This document shows, piece by piece, positions 53,116 through 62,946 of a stretch of DNA of 64,000 bases. The position numbers and the translations under genes are program-made. How positions within the stretch are numbered: the first letter of the stretch is position 1; every line of letters begins with the position of its first letter. The stretch covers positions 248,001 through 312,000 of the forward strand of contig NZ_LR134375.1 of NCBI RefSeq assembly GCF_900637515.1, in the 5' to 3' direction. Origin of the DNA: Veillonella dispar. Its GTDB lineage: Bacteria; Bacillota; Negativicutes; Veillonellales; Veillonellaceae. Under the pieces are notes generated by a model, which saw nothing but the letters and a program-made list of their open reading frames with translations, ran no database searches and had not been told where the DNA came from.

Positions 53116-53177
53116 AAAAAATCCCTCCTATAGAAGACTCAGTCGAGGGAGAGTTGACTGAACTCCTTATAGGAGGG
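53116..53177 (-). terminator. Long hairpin, terminator of pepD
   Basis: 53123-53144 pairs with 53155-53177 with a few mismatches; on the minus strand the stem is followed by ATTTTTTAT. It could also act as an attenuator for the COG0523 operon, which starts 270 bp further on. The remainder of 52847-53271 is AT-rich, with no supported gene. Confidence 0.75.
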
Positions 53178-53271
53178 TGAGAAGAGAATTCGTTATATAA
53201 ATCTTTAATTAGATTACCTTTAGTATACCAAATTATACATAAAGTATATAGTCAATATTACTATTTTATGT

Positions 53272-54720
53272 TTATTGTAACTTAGCTAATAAAGCTTTTA
53301 GATATACATATACATTTTCAACAGATGGTAAATGAACGCGTTCCATTGGTGTATGTGGGCTTACGATAGTAGGACCAAAGCTGATCATTTGGGTGTTTGG
53401 TAATACACCTTTTAACAAGCCACATTCAAGACCGGCATGAATTGCGTTGACATTAGCTGGTGTATCAAACATTTCGTTATGCAAGGAAATAGCTTGCTCT
53501 TCAAGTTTTGAGCCTTTGTCATATTCCCATGCTGGATAGCCACCAGTGCGTTCTGCGGATACGCCAAGCGTTTTCGCAAGAAGAAGCATTTTCTTTGCTA
53601 AGAATTCAAGGCTATTACTGTTAGAACTACGAATCGAGATGAGTACTTCAATAGTATGTTCATTTTCGCGTACAATTGCGATGTTGTCAGAAGTTTCTAC
53701 AAGGTTAGGGATAGACTTGCTTACAGAATGAACACCATCTTGTGCAAGATAGATGTAAGTAATGAGGGCTTCTGTAGTGTCATCTGCATATACTACTTCA
53801 GGAGTAGCCACATCATCTACAACGAATTTAAGACCTGGATCTTGGATACCATATTCATGGAGATATTGCTTTTCTTGGTAGGCAATTAATGTTTTAATGG
53901 CCGCTACATCTTCAGCGCGTACGGATAATACAGCAACTGCTTTAGAAGGAATGGCATTATGTTTTACGCCACCTTCAAAGGATGCTAAGCATACAGGATA
54001 TTGTTGTTGAATATCATAGAGTACACGTGATAATACTTGGTTTGCATTCGCACGTTGTTCGCAAATTTCAATGCCGGAGTGACCACCTTTAAGGCCTGTT
54101 ACGGTAAGGGATAAGCCTGCATCATAGCCAGGTTGGTTGTTTTCACGCAATAAAGGAATGTTTACGTGAACGTGGCAACCGCCAGCACAGCTAACAGTAA
54201 AATCGTGTTCTACTTCTGTATCGAGGTTGAGTAAGTAATCACCACTTACTTGGCCTTCTTTAATAGCGAAAGCGCCATCCATACCAGTTTCTTCATTAGT
54301 AGTGAACAATAATTGCATAGGGCCGTGTTGTTGGCTATCATCCTCAAGGATAGCAAGCATCATCGCGCCACCCATGCCGTTATCCGCACCTAATGTAGTA
54401 TGGTCTGCATGCATCCATTCGCCTTCGATGATGTTGGCAATTGGGTCTTTAGTGAAGTCATGGTTAGAGTCGTGATCACGAACACATACCATGTCGATAT
54501 GACCTTGTAGGATGATAGAAGGTCGATTTTCATAACCTGGGGATGCAGGTTTTTTGATGACTACATTATATTGGTCGTCTTGATGAACCTCTAAACCTAA
54601 GTTTTTAGCGAAGTTTACGATATAGTCGCTAATGCCTTTTTCGTTGCCAGATTCACGAGGAATTTGGCTCATTTCTTTAAATATTTCTAATACGCGTTTT
54701 GCTTGAACGATTGATTCCAT
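53272..54720 (-). CDS. pepD: Aminoacyl-histidine dipeptidase (PepD/M20 family)
   Basis: A 482-residue zinc dipeptidase of the M20 family. Metal ligands are in ILQGHIDMV (His, Asp), TTLGADNGMGGAMM (Asp) and LFTTNEETGMDGA (Glu-Glu), and the dimerisation domain holds TGLKGGHSGIEI. PepD cleaves Xaa-His and other dipeptides in the cytoplasm. AAAGGAACC precedes the start at 54720; the longer frame to 54735 lacks a site. Confidence 0.92.
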   Translation of the reverse strand: MESIVQAKRVLEIFKEMSQIPRESGNEKGISDYIVNFAKNLGLEVHQDDQYNVVIKKPASPGYENRPSIILQGHIDMVCVRDHDSNHDFTKDPIANIIEGEWMHADHTTLGADNGMGGAMMLAILEDDSQQHGPMQLLFTTNEETGMDGAFAIKEGQVSGDYLLNLDTEVEHDFTVSCAGGCHVHVNIPLLRENNQPGYDAGLSLTVTGLKGGHSGIEICEQRANANQVLSRVLYDIQQQYPVCLASFEGGVKHNAIPSKAVAVLSVRAEDVAAIKTLIAYQEKQYLHEYGIQDPGLKFVVDDVATPEVVYADDTTEALITYIYLAQDGVHSVSKSIPNLVETSDNIAIVRENEHTIEVLISIRSSNSNSLEFLAKKMLLLAKTLGVSAERTGGYPAWEYDKGSKLEEQAISLHNEMFDTPANVNAIHAGLECGLLKGVLPNTQMISFGPTIVSPHTPMERVHLPSVENVYVYLKALLAKLQ

Positions 54721-55032
54721 AATGGTTCCTTTCATTCTGATGTAAATAATAGATATATATATTGGTTGATTACACTGAATACGTAGTAATTTTATTAGTA
54801 TACGAATTAATACTAATAATTGTATTTGTTTCAGTGATAACTTTCATCGACATATATATGGAATATATAAATAATTAGTATATATATAGTTATATCACAA
54901 GAATGATTATTAGGATAGTAATGCAAGCATTAGCACATGTAGAGACTAGCTATATAGGAATAATAATGTATAATGAGGTTATACGATTAACGATTTTACA
55001 AATCCATTAGATTTTAGAAGGTTGGTGAACCG
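54721..55032. other. Divergent intergenic region, pepD / pncB
   Basis: AT-rich, 312 bp. One inverted repeat ATTAGTAT/ATACTAAT (54794-54801 with 54810-54817) is the only structure seen. Confidence 0.5.
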
Positions 55033-56484
55033 ATGCAACACGACAGTCGCAATATTAGTATGCTTATGGATTTTTATGAGATGACCATGGCACACGGCTA
55101 TTTTACGCAACATGAAAACACGGATCGCGTCGCGTTTGATGTATTCTTCAGACGCAATCCAGACAAGGGTGGCTTTGCCATTTTTGGTGGTCTTGAACAA
55201 ATCGTTGAGTACATTTTGAATTTACACTTTGATGAACGTGATATTGATTTTTTACGGGCTCAAGGTATCTTTAGTGAGGAGTTTTTAGCTTATCTAAAAG
55301 ATTTCTCCTTTACTGGTGATGTATATGCATTCCCAGAGGGTTCTATTATTTATCCCAATGAACCGGTTATTACCATCGTAGCGCCTCTCATAGATGCACA
55401 AATCGTAGAAACTGCAGTGCTAACTATGATGAATCATCAGTCCCTTATCGCTACTAAGGCCAATCGTATTGTTCGCGCTGCGGATGGTCGTATTGTAGCT
55501 GATTTTGGTGCCCGTAGAGCCCACAATGTAGATGCCGCTGTATACGGTGCAAGAGCAGCCTACATCGGTGGGGTGCAGTCTACGGCAACTGTTTTAGCAG
55601 GCCAACAATTTGGCATTTCTGTGAGCGGTACTATGGCTCATAGCTGGGTTATGTATCATGATTCAGAATACGAAGCTTTTAAAGCTTATGCTGAGGTCTA
55701 TCCAGATGGAGCTGTATTCCTCGTTGATACCTATGACGTTTTGAACTCTGGTGTACCTAATGCGATTAAAGTAGCTAAAGATGTATTAGAACCTATGGGA
55801 AAACGTTTAAAAGGGATTCGCCTTGATTCTGGCGATCTTGCGTACTTAGCTAAAAAAGCACGCCGCATGCTTGATAAAGCGGGTTTAGAAGATTGTAAAA
55901 TTATGGCTTCCAACAGCCTCGATGAATATACGATTACATCTTTGTTAATCCAAGGCGGGCCTATCGATATCTTCGGGGTAGGTGAAAGACTGATTACCTC
56001 TAAGAGCGATCCTGTATTTGGTGCAGTTTACAAGATTGCTGGTGTTGAAAAAAATGGCGTATGGGAGCCTCGTATTAAGATTTCCGAATCTGTTGAAAAG
56101 ATTACGAACCCAGGCTTTAAAAAGGTGTACCGCGTGTACAATGAGAAAGGTCGTGCCATTGCAGACTTATTAACATTGTTAGAAGAGGTACCAGATACAA
56201 CCGAACCATATCGTTATATTGATCCAGAACAACCGTGGCGTGAATTGTACTTTGAAAACTGTACTTTCAAAGAAATGAAACAACTCATTATTAAGGATGG
56301 AAAATTACTAGTAGAATTACCAACTTTAGATGAGCTTCGTCAATATGTTAAAGACCAATTAGAAACTGAAATTTGGCCTGAAGAACAACGTTTTGAAAAT
56401 CCACATCGTCATTACCTTGATATGAGTCCAGGATACTATCAAATGAAAATGGATTTATTAAATCGTATTTTCCGGAAAAAATAG
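55033..56484 (+). CDS. pncB: Nicotinate phosphoribosyltransferase
   Basis: A 483-residue enzyme that makes nicotinate mononucleotide from nicotinate and PRPP for NAD salvage. Family marks are MLMDFYEMTMAHGYF at the N-terminus, VADFGARRAHNVDAA, GTMAHSWVM and the phosphate-binding IRLDSGDLAYL. The nadE gene follows after 8 bp, which fits with NAD salvage, although nadD is not in the window. Confidence 0.93.
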   Translation: MQHDSRNISMLMDFYEMTMAHGYFTQHENTDRVAFDVFFRRNPDKGGFAIFGGLEQIVEYILNLHFDERDIDFLRAQGIFSEEFLAYLKDFSFTGDVYAFPEGSIIYPNEPVITIVAPLIDAQIVETAVLTMMNHQSLIATKANRIVRAADGRIVADFGARRAHNVDAAVYGARAAYIGGVQSTATVLAGQQFGISVSGTMAHSWVMYHDSEYEAFKAYAEVYPDGAVFLVDTYDVLNSGVPNAIKVAKDVLEPMGKRLKGIRLDSGDLAYLAKKARRMLDKAGLEDCKIMASNSLDEYTITSLLIQGGPIDIFGVGERLITSKSDPVFGAVYKIAGVEKNGVWEPRIKISESVEKITNPGFKKVYRVYNEKGRAIADLLTLLEEVPDTTEPYRYIDPEQPWRELYFENCTFKEMKQLIIKDGKLLVELPTLDELRQYVKDQLETEIWPEEQRFENPHRHYLDMSPGYYQMKMDLLNRIFRKK

Positions 56485-56492
56485 GAGGGCTT

Positions 56493-57260
56493 ATGTTAGA
56501 CAATCCACAAGCAACAAAAGAGGCTCTCATTCAATGGATTCGAGATTATTTTAACCAAAATGGACCTAGTTGCAGCGCTGTAGTAGGCATTTCAGGGGGT
56601 AAGGACTCCACAATCGTGGCAGCCCTTTGTAAAGAAGCCCTTGGGGCAGAACGCGTAGTGGGAGTGCTCATGCCAAACGGCATTCAATCTGATATCGATG
56701 ATGCTAAGACCGTTGTCAATCACTTAGGTATTTCTCATATTATTGTTAATATAGGAGCTGCTTACGAAGCTTTAACAAATGCTATTATTCAAGGCGAAGG
56801 GTATGAAGTTGTAACGGGTAGAAATGATTTATCTCGAGATGCAGCTATAAATACACCACCGCGCCTTCGCATGGCAACCTTATATGCTGTTGGTCAAAAC
56901 TTACCAAATGGTGCACGTGTGGCCAATACATGTAACGGCTCTGAAGATTATGTAGGGTACTCTACAAAATATGGCGATAGTGCAGGGGATTTTAGTCCTC
57001 TCGCCAATCTTGTTGTAGAAGAGGTGCGTCAAATTGGTCGACTCCTAGATATTCCTAAATATCTTGTAGATAAGACACCTAGTGATGGTCTCAGTGGTCA
57101 ATCTGATGAAGATAAATTAGGTTTTACCTATGCAGTTCTAGATCGCTATATTAGAACCGGTCAGATTGATGATTTAGAAACAAAAGAACGTATTAATCAT
57201 TTGAACCGTATTAATAAGCATAAATTAGAATTGATGCCTTCCTTTCAGCCCCAACGTTGA
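56493..57260 (+). CDS. nadE: NAD synthetase, ammonia-dependent
   Basis: A 255-residue PP-loop enzyme that amidates nicotinate adenine dinucleotide. The ATP motif SGGKDST is at residues 34-40, and TCNGSEDYVGYSTKYGDSAGD is the deamido-NAD site, quoted here as two parts of the same conserved stretch around the GSE core. No nitrilase domain is present, so it uses free ammonia, which the asparaginase gene 46 bp downstream could supply. AGGAGGG precedes ATG 56493. Confidence 0.94.
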   Translation: MLDNPQATKEALIQWIRDYFNQNGPSCSAVVGISGGKDSTIVAALCKEALGAERVVGVLMPNGIQSDIDDAKTVVNHLGISHIIVNIGAAYEALTNAIIQGEGYEVVTGRNDLSRDAAINTPPRLRMATLYAVGQNLPNGARVANTCNGSEDYVGYSTKYGDSAGDFSPLANLVVEEVRQIGRLLDIPKYLVDKTPSDGLSGQSDEDKLGFTYAVLDRYIRTGQIDDLETKERINHLNRINKHKLELMPSFQPQR

Positions 57261-57305
57261 TTAACAAATGATTCACTATTTTATGTATTTTATGATGGAG
57301 GTAAT

Positions 57306-58283
57306 ATGGAGACAAAAATAGCTTTGATTGGTACGGGTGGTACGATTGCTGGACAAGGCGCATCCGATACAGATTTGACTGGCTATACTGCAGGTGTGTT
57401 GGGTCTCAATGAAATCCTAGATTCTGTACCTGGCACAGAACCATATGGTCCATATACATATACTCAGTTTAGTAATATTGAAAGTTCCGATATTACTGTC
57501 CAGCATTGGTTGGATTTAGCCAAGTTAGTACAAAAATTAGTTGATCAAGAGGATATCGGTGGTGTTGTTATCACTCATGGTACAGATAGTATGGAGGAGA
57601 CAGCTTATTTCCTTAATCTTACTGTGCATACAGATAAGCCTATCGTTATTACTGGATCTATGCGACCTGCTGGGGCAATCAGTGCAGATGGTCCGATTAA
57701 TCTATTACAAGCGATTCAAGTGGCGAGAACGCCAGAGTCTGTAGGTAAAGGTGTACTTGTTGTTCTAAATGGCTATATTGATGGCGCACGGGATGTTTCT
57801 AAGCGGAATACAACGAATGTAGCAACCTTCGATAGCCCATTAGTAGGTCATCTTGGCATTGTACAAGATGGAGTAGCTCATTATTATAAAGCCTCTACTC
57901 GTCGTCATACGAAAGAATCTGTCTTTGATGTACATGATTTAAAAGAATTGCCTCGTGTAGTCATTTTGACTTGCTATGGTGGCATGGATGACATGGTACC
58001 AATGAGTGTAGTGGCGACTAACCCTGATGGGCTCATTTTGACAGGGTTAGGGCATGGTACAATTCCTCAAAATGTACGCCAAATAACACAAAATACAGCC
58101 TTTCCAACTGTACGCGCCTCTCGTACAGGCAGTGGCATGGTGTCTGCCGTACCACAAGATGCACTAGCAGGCTATCTTGTAAGTGATACATTGAGTCCAC
58201 AAAAAGCTCGTATTTTATTGATGCTTGGCCTTACTAAAACTAAAAACCTTAAAAAGTTACAACAGTTCTTCTATGAGTATTAA
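57306..58283 (+). CDS. L-asparaginase
   Basis: A 325-residue asparaginase. The first catalytic Thr is in IGTGGTIAGQG, the second in VVITHGTDSMEETAYF with the Asp, and VITGSMRP follows. There is no signal peptide, so it acts in the cytoplasm, turning asparagine into aspartate and ammonia. It is co-directional with pncB and nadE with a 45-bp gap and GGAGG in it, so the three may form an operon with ammonia feeding nadE. Type I and II cannot be separated with confidence. Confidence 0.9.
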   Translation: METKIALIGTGGTIAGQGASDTDLTGYTAGVLGLNEILDSVPGTEPYGPYTYTQFSNIESSDITVQHWLDLAKLVQKLVDQEDIGGVVITHGTDSMEETAYFLNLTVHTDKPIVITGSMRPAGAISADGPINLLQAIQVARTPESVGKGVLVVLNGYIDGARDVSKRNTTNVATFDSPLVGHLGIVQDGVAHYYKASTRRHTKESVFDVHDLKELPRVVILTCYGGMDDMVPMSVVATNPDGLILTGLGHGTIPQNVRQITQNTAFPTVRASRTGSGMVSAVPQDALAGYLVSDTLSPQKARILLMLGLTKTKNLKKLQQFFYEY

Positions 58284-58298
58284 TTAGAAAATAAAAAA

Positions 58299-58325
58299 AG
58301 ATTTGAGAAAAACTCTCAAATCTTA
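58299..58325 (+). terminator. First hairpin after the asparaginase gene
   Basis: AGATTTGAGA (58299-58308) pairs with TCTCAAATCT (58314-58323). The T tract is weak. Confidence 0.65.
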
Positions 58326-58379
58326 ATTTGATATTCATTTTCAAATATTATACTGTGTGTAACAGTTTTATATGCAATG

Positions 58380-58417
58380 AACCGCACATCCCGATCGCCT
58401 AGGATGTGCGGTTTTTA
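58380..58417. terminator. Terminator between asparaginase and CbiZ-like genes
   Basis: A 12-bp GC-rich stem, 58380-58391 with 58402-58413, followed by TTTTTATTT. The right arm CGCCTAGGATGTG is repeated at 58421-58433, apparently a partial duplication of the stem. Confidence 0.9.
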
Positions 58418-58438
58418 TTTCGCCTAGGATGTGTGTGT

Positions 58439-59215
58439 TTATTCGGCGCCAATAGCATTTTCTAAGGCTCGTTGTATGCCTATATAAACAGCCTTAGCTA
58501 ATGTATCCCCGAATAGGGAGAAGGAGCCTGCATCTGTTAACACATCACCATTGGTATCGATAGTGAGAACTACACCATCTGTAGAGGTACCGGTGGCAGA
58601 AGTCTTGCGCTCTTTTGTTATTGCATCAGGAATATCTTCGTTAATAAATGGATAGAGTCGTACACTTTCAACACCCCAATCTTGAAGGGCTGCTGTTTTA
58701 GCCTCTGTAATTGTCATGATGGCTTTCACCATAGCACTATCTGTTAAGGCCTTGTTAGTAAAGACAAGAATGTTAATGGTACCAGGTACTATGAAACTGC
58801 CATCTCGCTCTTCGTAGCAATAACCTGTGCCTGCACGATGGGCTGTTTTTTCATAGCCTGCAGTAACGATAGTTTCCACAATCGTATCATGTTCTTCGAC
58901 CTTAGCGTATGCGTGAAGATTCATTGTGGCAGATGTGAGTAGTGCTGTACTAAAATGAACGGGCGTATCGATATGCTCAAACTCTTGTGCTAAATAATTT
59001 GCTACAGAGCCGCCAGGCAAATCTTTTTCTGTTTCAATTTGATACGTCAGTTGCTGATTTCGTACGGCCAAAGTATGGTGATATCCGCCATTGAGTTGAC
59101 CACTAGATAAGGAATAGTGGATGTCATCAAAGTGTACTGTAACGGAATTTAATTCTTTCGTTACATGGCCTCCGGTAGCAAGCTCTTGCGGTGCTTCATA
59201 TGGATTATTAAACAT
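58439..59215 (-). CDS. cbiZ: CbiZ-like adenosylcobinamide amidohydrolase
   Basis: A 258-residue protein with the CbiZ blocks: TAGYEKTAHRAGTG near the middle, GTINILVFTNKALTDSAM, TEAKTAALQDWGV and ATGTSTDGVVL. CbiZ removes the aminopropanol arm of pseudocobalamins or cobinamides, so salvaged corrinoids can be rebuilt into usable B12. Veillonella-type propionate metabolism needs B12 for methylmalonyl-CoA mutase. No other cob gene or cobalamin riboswitch is seen nearby. Assigned by motif order; related amidohydrolases are an alternative. Confidence 0.8.
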   Translation of the reverse strand: MFNNPYEAPQELATGGHVTKELNSVTVHFDDIHYSLSSGQLNGGYHHTLAVRNQQLTYQIETEKDLPGGSVANYLAQEFEHIDTPVHFSTALLTSATMNLHAYAKVEEHDTIVETIVTAGYEKTAHRAGTGYCYEERDGSFIVPGTINILVFTNKALTDSAMVKAIMTITEAKTAALQDWGVESVRLYPFINEDIPDAITKERKTSATGTSTDGVVLTIDTNGDVLTDAGSFSLFGDTLAKAVYIGIQRALENAIGAE

Positions 59216-59391
59216 ATAAGTCTCCCTAGATTTAGATTGTTATATATGTCATATAACGATATAATAACTTTACTATCATTTTATAAATGCATATGTAAAA
59301 TTATAGCATATATGTATACTGTTACTATATCTTAATAGTACTTATAGCGTATAGAGCTTTGTTTTATAAAAGTTTACCATGGAGGTTTACT

Positions 59392-60321
59392 ATGGGAAAT
59401 ATTTTAAGTACAATATCTGAGCTGCTCTTTAAAGATGCTAATGTTCTTGTTCAGCTGAGAGATTGGTTTTTTGCACAAGCGGGTAATATATTATTGGCCC
59501 TTATCATATTTTGCGTAGGTCGCTATGCCATTAAATGGGTGAAAACCTTTGCGGTTCGTATTATGACAAAAGCATCTTATGATACTGCAGCGATGAGCTT
59601 TATTACGCAGATCATCAATTATGCATTGCTAGTAGGTTTAATTTTGATTTGTTTAAATCAAGTTGGTGTTCCTACCACATCATTTGTGGCTGCTTTTGGT
59701 GCCTTTGGTTTGGGCATTGGCTTGGCCTTGCAGAACAACCTTTCCAACTTGGCATCTGGCTTACTAATTCTTATATTTAAGCCTTTTAGAGCTGGCCATG
59801 TTATTCAAGTTGGAGATGTAGTAGGTAGCGTTAAGTCCATTCAATTTATGTATACTGTTATCACTACAAAAGACCAAAAAAATGTGTACATGCCAAATTC
59901 CCTTCTTACATCTCAAGCGGTAACTAATATTGCATATACAACTGAGCGTGTGATTCCATTTATGTTTGATATTGGGTATAACAATGATCATCACGAAGCA
60001 ATCAAAATCTTGAAAAAGATTTTTGCTAATGATAAGAGGGTTCTCAATCCTAAAGATATGGAAATTGGTATTGCTGAATTTGGCGATAACTCTGTGCGCA
60101 TTGCTGCCTATGCTCGTGTTAAGTCAAAGGATTTCTTAGATGTGCAATATGGTATTATGTCTGATGTGAAAGATGCATTCGATAAATATGGTATCGACAT
60201 TCCATATCCTCAACGTGTTGTATATCTTCAAAATGTAGATAATTCTACTGGTGAAATTAAGGGGACTAAGAAAAAGGCAAACGCAACGAATGTTGCAATT
60301 GATGATAGCCCTGAAAATTAA
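59392..60321 (+). CDS. Small-conductance mechanosensitive channel, MscS family
   Basis: A 309-residue channel with three membrane segments and a cytoplasmic vestibule. The pore-lining helix is visible as VAAFGAFGLGIGLALQNNLSNLASG with Gly-Ala packing, and PFRAGHVIQVGDVVGSV starts the beta domain. It releases osmolytes when membrane tension rises. The start at ATG 59392 follows GGAGG; the frame extends to 59359 with a TTG that is unlikely. Another MscS paralogue may exist elsewhere. Confidence 0.92.
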   Translation: MGNILSTISELLFKDANVLVQLRDWFFAQAGNILLALIIFCVGRYAIKWVKTFAVRIMTKASYDTAAMSFITQIINYALLVGLILICLNQVGVPTTSFVAAFGAFGLGIGLALQNNLSNLASGLLILIFKPFRAGHVIQVGDVVGSVKSIQFMYTVITTKDQKNVYMPNSLLTSQAVTNIAYTTERVIPFMFDIGYNNDHHEAIKILKKIFANDKRVLNPKDMEIGIAEFGDNSVRIAAYARVKSKDFLDVQYGIMSDVKDAFDKYGIDIPYPQRVVYLQNVDNSTGEIKGTKKKANATNVAIDDSPEN

Positions 60322-60345
60322 TGTGTAATGTAGAAAGTGAGATAA

Positions 60346-61203
60346 ATGATATCTTTAACAACTAATGTAAATATGATTTTGAAACGACTTATTTTGATGA
60401 TAGCCTTTATAGGCGCTGTTATTCTCGGTGCCAGTATTTCTCATGCCGCGTATATTGCACCGCCATCTACAGTTGGTGAGGCCGTAGTCCTCATTGATGC
60501 GGATACAAAGGAAATTTTATTTGCAAAAAATCCAGATAAATGGATGCATCCTGCGAGTACAACGAAAATGGTTACCTTGTTAACAGCTCTAGAGCTTAAA
60601 GGCACACAACTTGATGAACTAGCAACTATCAGCAGCTATGCAACAAGTATGGAGGAGTCCAATCTTGGTGTACGCGTTGGTGATCAAATCACTTTGGAAG
60701 GTGTTCTTGAAGGTATGATGGTTGCCAGTGGTAATGATGCGGCTGTTGTAGTAGCGGAAAATGTAAGTGGTTCTGTAGAGAACTTTGCGAAGGATATGAA
60801 TCGCGTTGCTGCCAAAGCGGGAGCCAAGAATAGTGTATTCTTAAATCCTCATGGTTTGACGCAAATGGGGCATCACTCCACGGCTCGTGACTTGGCGATG
60901 ATTGCAGCATACGGTATGAAATACCAAATGTTCCGTGATAAGGTCGCTAATGATTATTATAAAGTGCCTTACCAAAACCGTACGCCAGAAACAATCCGTA
61001 CTACAAACCATTTCATTCGCAATAAATATCCTGGTGCAAATGGTTTGAAAACAGGCTTTACGAATGCGGCAGGGGAATGCTTGATTGCATCGGCTACACG
61101 TAATGGTCATACTATGATTGTAGTTATGCTTAACGATGATAACCGTTGGGATGAAGCCGTGCAGTTCCTTGACTATGGCTTTAAACTTCGCGGTGTAATT
61201 TAG
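60346..61203 (+). CDS. D-alanyl-D-alanine carboxypeptidase (low-mass PBP, DacF type)
   Basis: A 285-residue penicillin-binding protein with a signal/anchor segment (about 10-34). All three active-site motifs are present: S71-T-T-K74, S128-G-N130 and K235-T-G237. It trims the terminal D-alanine of peptidoglycan pentapeptides in the periplasm. It lacks the C-terminal beta domain and amphipathic anchor of PBP5/DacA, giving the short form. It starts 25 bp after the MscS gene, and the YfbR-like gene follows 13 bp after its stop. Confidence 0.9.
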   Translation: MISLTTNVNMILKRLILMIAFIGAVILGASISHAAYIAPPSTVGEAVVLIDADTKEILFAKNPDKWMHPASTTKMVTLLTALELKGTQLDELATISSYATSMEESNLGVRVGDQITLEGVLEGMMVASGNDAAVVVAENVSGSVENFAKDMNRVAAKAGAKNSVFLNPHGLTQMGHHSTARDLAMIAAYGMKYQMFRDKVANDYYKVPYQNRTPETIRTTNHFIRNKYPGANGLKTGFTNAAGECLIASATRNGHTMIVVMLNDDNRWDEAVQFLDYGFKLRGVI

Positions 61204-61216
61204 TTCAGAGGGATAT

Positions 61217-61807
61217 ATGAGTTCATTTTTTGCATTTTTAAAACGCATGCGCTTTATCAATCGATGGAGTCTCATGCGTAATACAGAAACAGAAAATATT
61301 CAAGAGCATAGCTTAGAAGTAGCCATGGTAGCGCATAACTTAGCAGCTCTAAAGAATGAATACTTTGGTGGCAATGTAGATATTAATAAGGTAGCTGTCA
61401 TTGCTATGTACCATGAAGTAAGTGAGATTTTTACGGGCGACATGCCAACACCGATTAAATATTTTGATCCAAAACTCCGTGAACTATATGGCGAAGTTGA
61501 AACGTTGGCACAAGAGAAAATGCTATCTACCTTGCCAGAACGATTACAAGCTATCTATAAGCCTTTTATTGTAGATGCAGAAGAGAGCCCTGAATGGCCC
61601 ATCGTTAAGGCTGCAGATACAATTTCAGCGTATATGAAATGTGTGAACGAACTCAAAGCAGGAAACGATGAGTTTAAAGAAGCACATGATTCTATTCTGG
61701 TAAAATTAAAATCATTGAATATGCCAGAAGTTGATATGTTCCTTGAAACCTATATGCCTGCACTTGGTAAGAGCCTGGATGAACTAAACTATTACGAAAT
61801 AAAATAA
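61217..61807 (+). CDS. yfbR: YfbR-like HD-domain 5'-deoxynucleotidase
   Basis: A 196-residue HD-superfamily phosphohydrolase. Metal ligands are visible in NIQEHSLEVAM (His), AMYHEVSEIFTGD (His-Glu) and VKAADTISAYMK (Asp). The MRNTETENIQEHS block matches YfbR, which removes phosphate from deoxynucleoside 5'-monophosphates. It is the third gene of the mscS-dacF-yfbR run, and a terminator follows. Confidence 0.9.
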   Translation: MSSFFAFLKRMRFINRWSLMRNTETENIQEHSLEVAMVAHNLAALKNEYFGGNVDINKVAVIAMYHEVSEIFTGDMPTPIKYFDPKLRELYGEVETLAQEKMLSTLPERLQAIYKPFIVDAEESPEWPIVKAADTISAYMKCVNELKAGNDEFKEAHDSILVKLKSLNMPEVDMFLETYMPALGKSLDELNYYEIK

Positions 61808-61814
61808 TGATTAA

Positions 61815-61845
61815 AAAAGAGACGACCAGAGGTCGTCTCTTTTAT
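61815..61845. terminator. Bidirectional terminator
   Basis: A 13-bp perfect stem, 61815-61827 with 61831-61843, between the convergent yfbR and QueG-like genes. Confidence 0.92.
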
Positions 61846-61916
61846 TCTATAAAAATAGCCATAACATCTTAGTAGACGTCACAGCCATTTTACATCTCAA
61901 ATACAAATTATAATAT

Positions 61917-62792
61917 CTATTTACGTTCAATAATATTTTGATTTCTTATTAATATTTTTTTCCCGCGCCACGAGAATGCCCGATTACCATACTTAGCTTT
62001 GAATTCTTTATTTGTTAGTGTGTCTAATTCAGTAATATCTATGTACGGTTCTACTTGTTGGAATTCAGGTATGGGCGTTGTAGGGATATTTTGATTATGA
62101 GGGCAAACCTCTTGGCATACATCGCAGCCAAATACGAGAGGCGTTTTTCCTATGATGGTTTCTTCCTCGTTTGTAAGATCTCCCTTTTTCTGTGTTAGGT
62201 AGCTTTTACAGGTATCATATTTAAATTCGTCATGACCTAAACATTGCCCTAAGCAAGCCGTAATACACCGATTGCATCCTATACAGGACTGAGCGAGCGG
62301 TGTATTTGGCTCTAATTCTAAGGTAGTTAAAATTGTTCCAATGACTACATAGGAACCCCACTTAGGACTGATGAAACAATTGTTTTTGCCGTAGAAACCA
62401 AGGCCTGCTAAGTATGCCATGTAACGATCTGCGAGGGGCGAGGTGTCACAATGTATAGAAAACTGAGCTGAAGTATCCATTTTTTGTAATTTTTCAGTAA
62501 GTTTTTCTAAATATTCATTAATGACCAGGTGATAATCTGTAGCCCATGTATAGCGGGAAAGATTAGATGGACCACTACGCTCTACGTAGTATGGGAAGAG
62601 GCATACAATAGCGCTTTTAGGCGTAAACTCTGTTGTTCCTAGCAATCGCTCTTCTACGTCGGCTGCTGTAAATGGACAGGGGTTACTTTCATACAAAATA
62701 GTTTTTGCATTTTCAGGTAGGGGCCAAGGGGCAATACCAAATTCATAAATATGTAATTCTTTGCAAAATTCTTGTAAATTTATATCTTTCAT
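61917..62792 (-). CDS. QueG-like epoxyqueuosine reductase, short form
   Basis: A 291-residue iron-sulfur protein. The two cluster motifs are C170-x2-C173-x2-C176-x3-C180 and C223-x2-C226-x3-C230. The segment HCDTSPLADR contains the catalytic-type Asp (D116) seen in QueG. QueG reduces epoxyqueuosine to queuosine in tRNA wobble positions using a B12 cofactor. E. coli QueG is about 379 residues; the C-terminal HEAT-like domain is missing here, so a related reductase role cannot be ruled out. Confidence 0.8.
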   Translation of the reverse strand: MKDINLQEFCKELHIYEFGIAPWPLPENAKTILYESNPCPFTAADVEERLLGTTEFTPKSAIVCLFPYYVERSGPSNLSRYTWATDYHLVINEYLEKLTEKLQKMDTSAQFSIHCDTSPLADRYMAYLAGLGFYGKNNCFISPKWGSYVVIGTILTTLELEPNTPLAQSCIGCNRCITACLGQCLGHDEFKYDTCKSYLTQKKGDLTNEEETIIGKTPLVFGCDVCQEVCPHNQNIPTTPIPEFQQVEPYIDITELDTLTNKEFKAKYGNRAFSWRGKKILIRNQNIIERK

Positions 62793-62946
62793 CGTAGATT
62801 TAGTAGCGAATAATTGGTAAAATAAAAGTATAAGAAACGTGAGGAATTCTATAGATTCCTGCTAGGTTTGTAGTTCGGTGATATCTGTATTTTTATGGTT
62901 ATCATCCAGTACTGTTAGTATTAGTATACCATTGAGAGGACAGATT

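Noticed and set aside
58439-59391. Cobalamin riboswitch linked to the CbiZ-like gene
   Set aside because: The upstream sequence is AT-rich and lacks a B12-box-like element.
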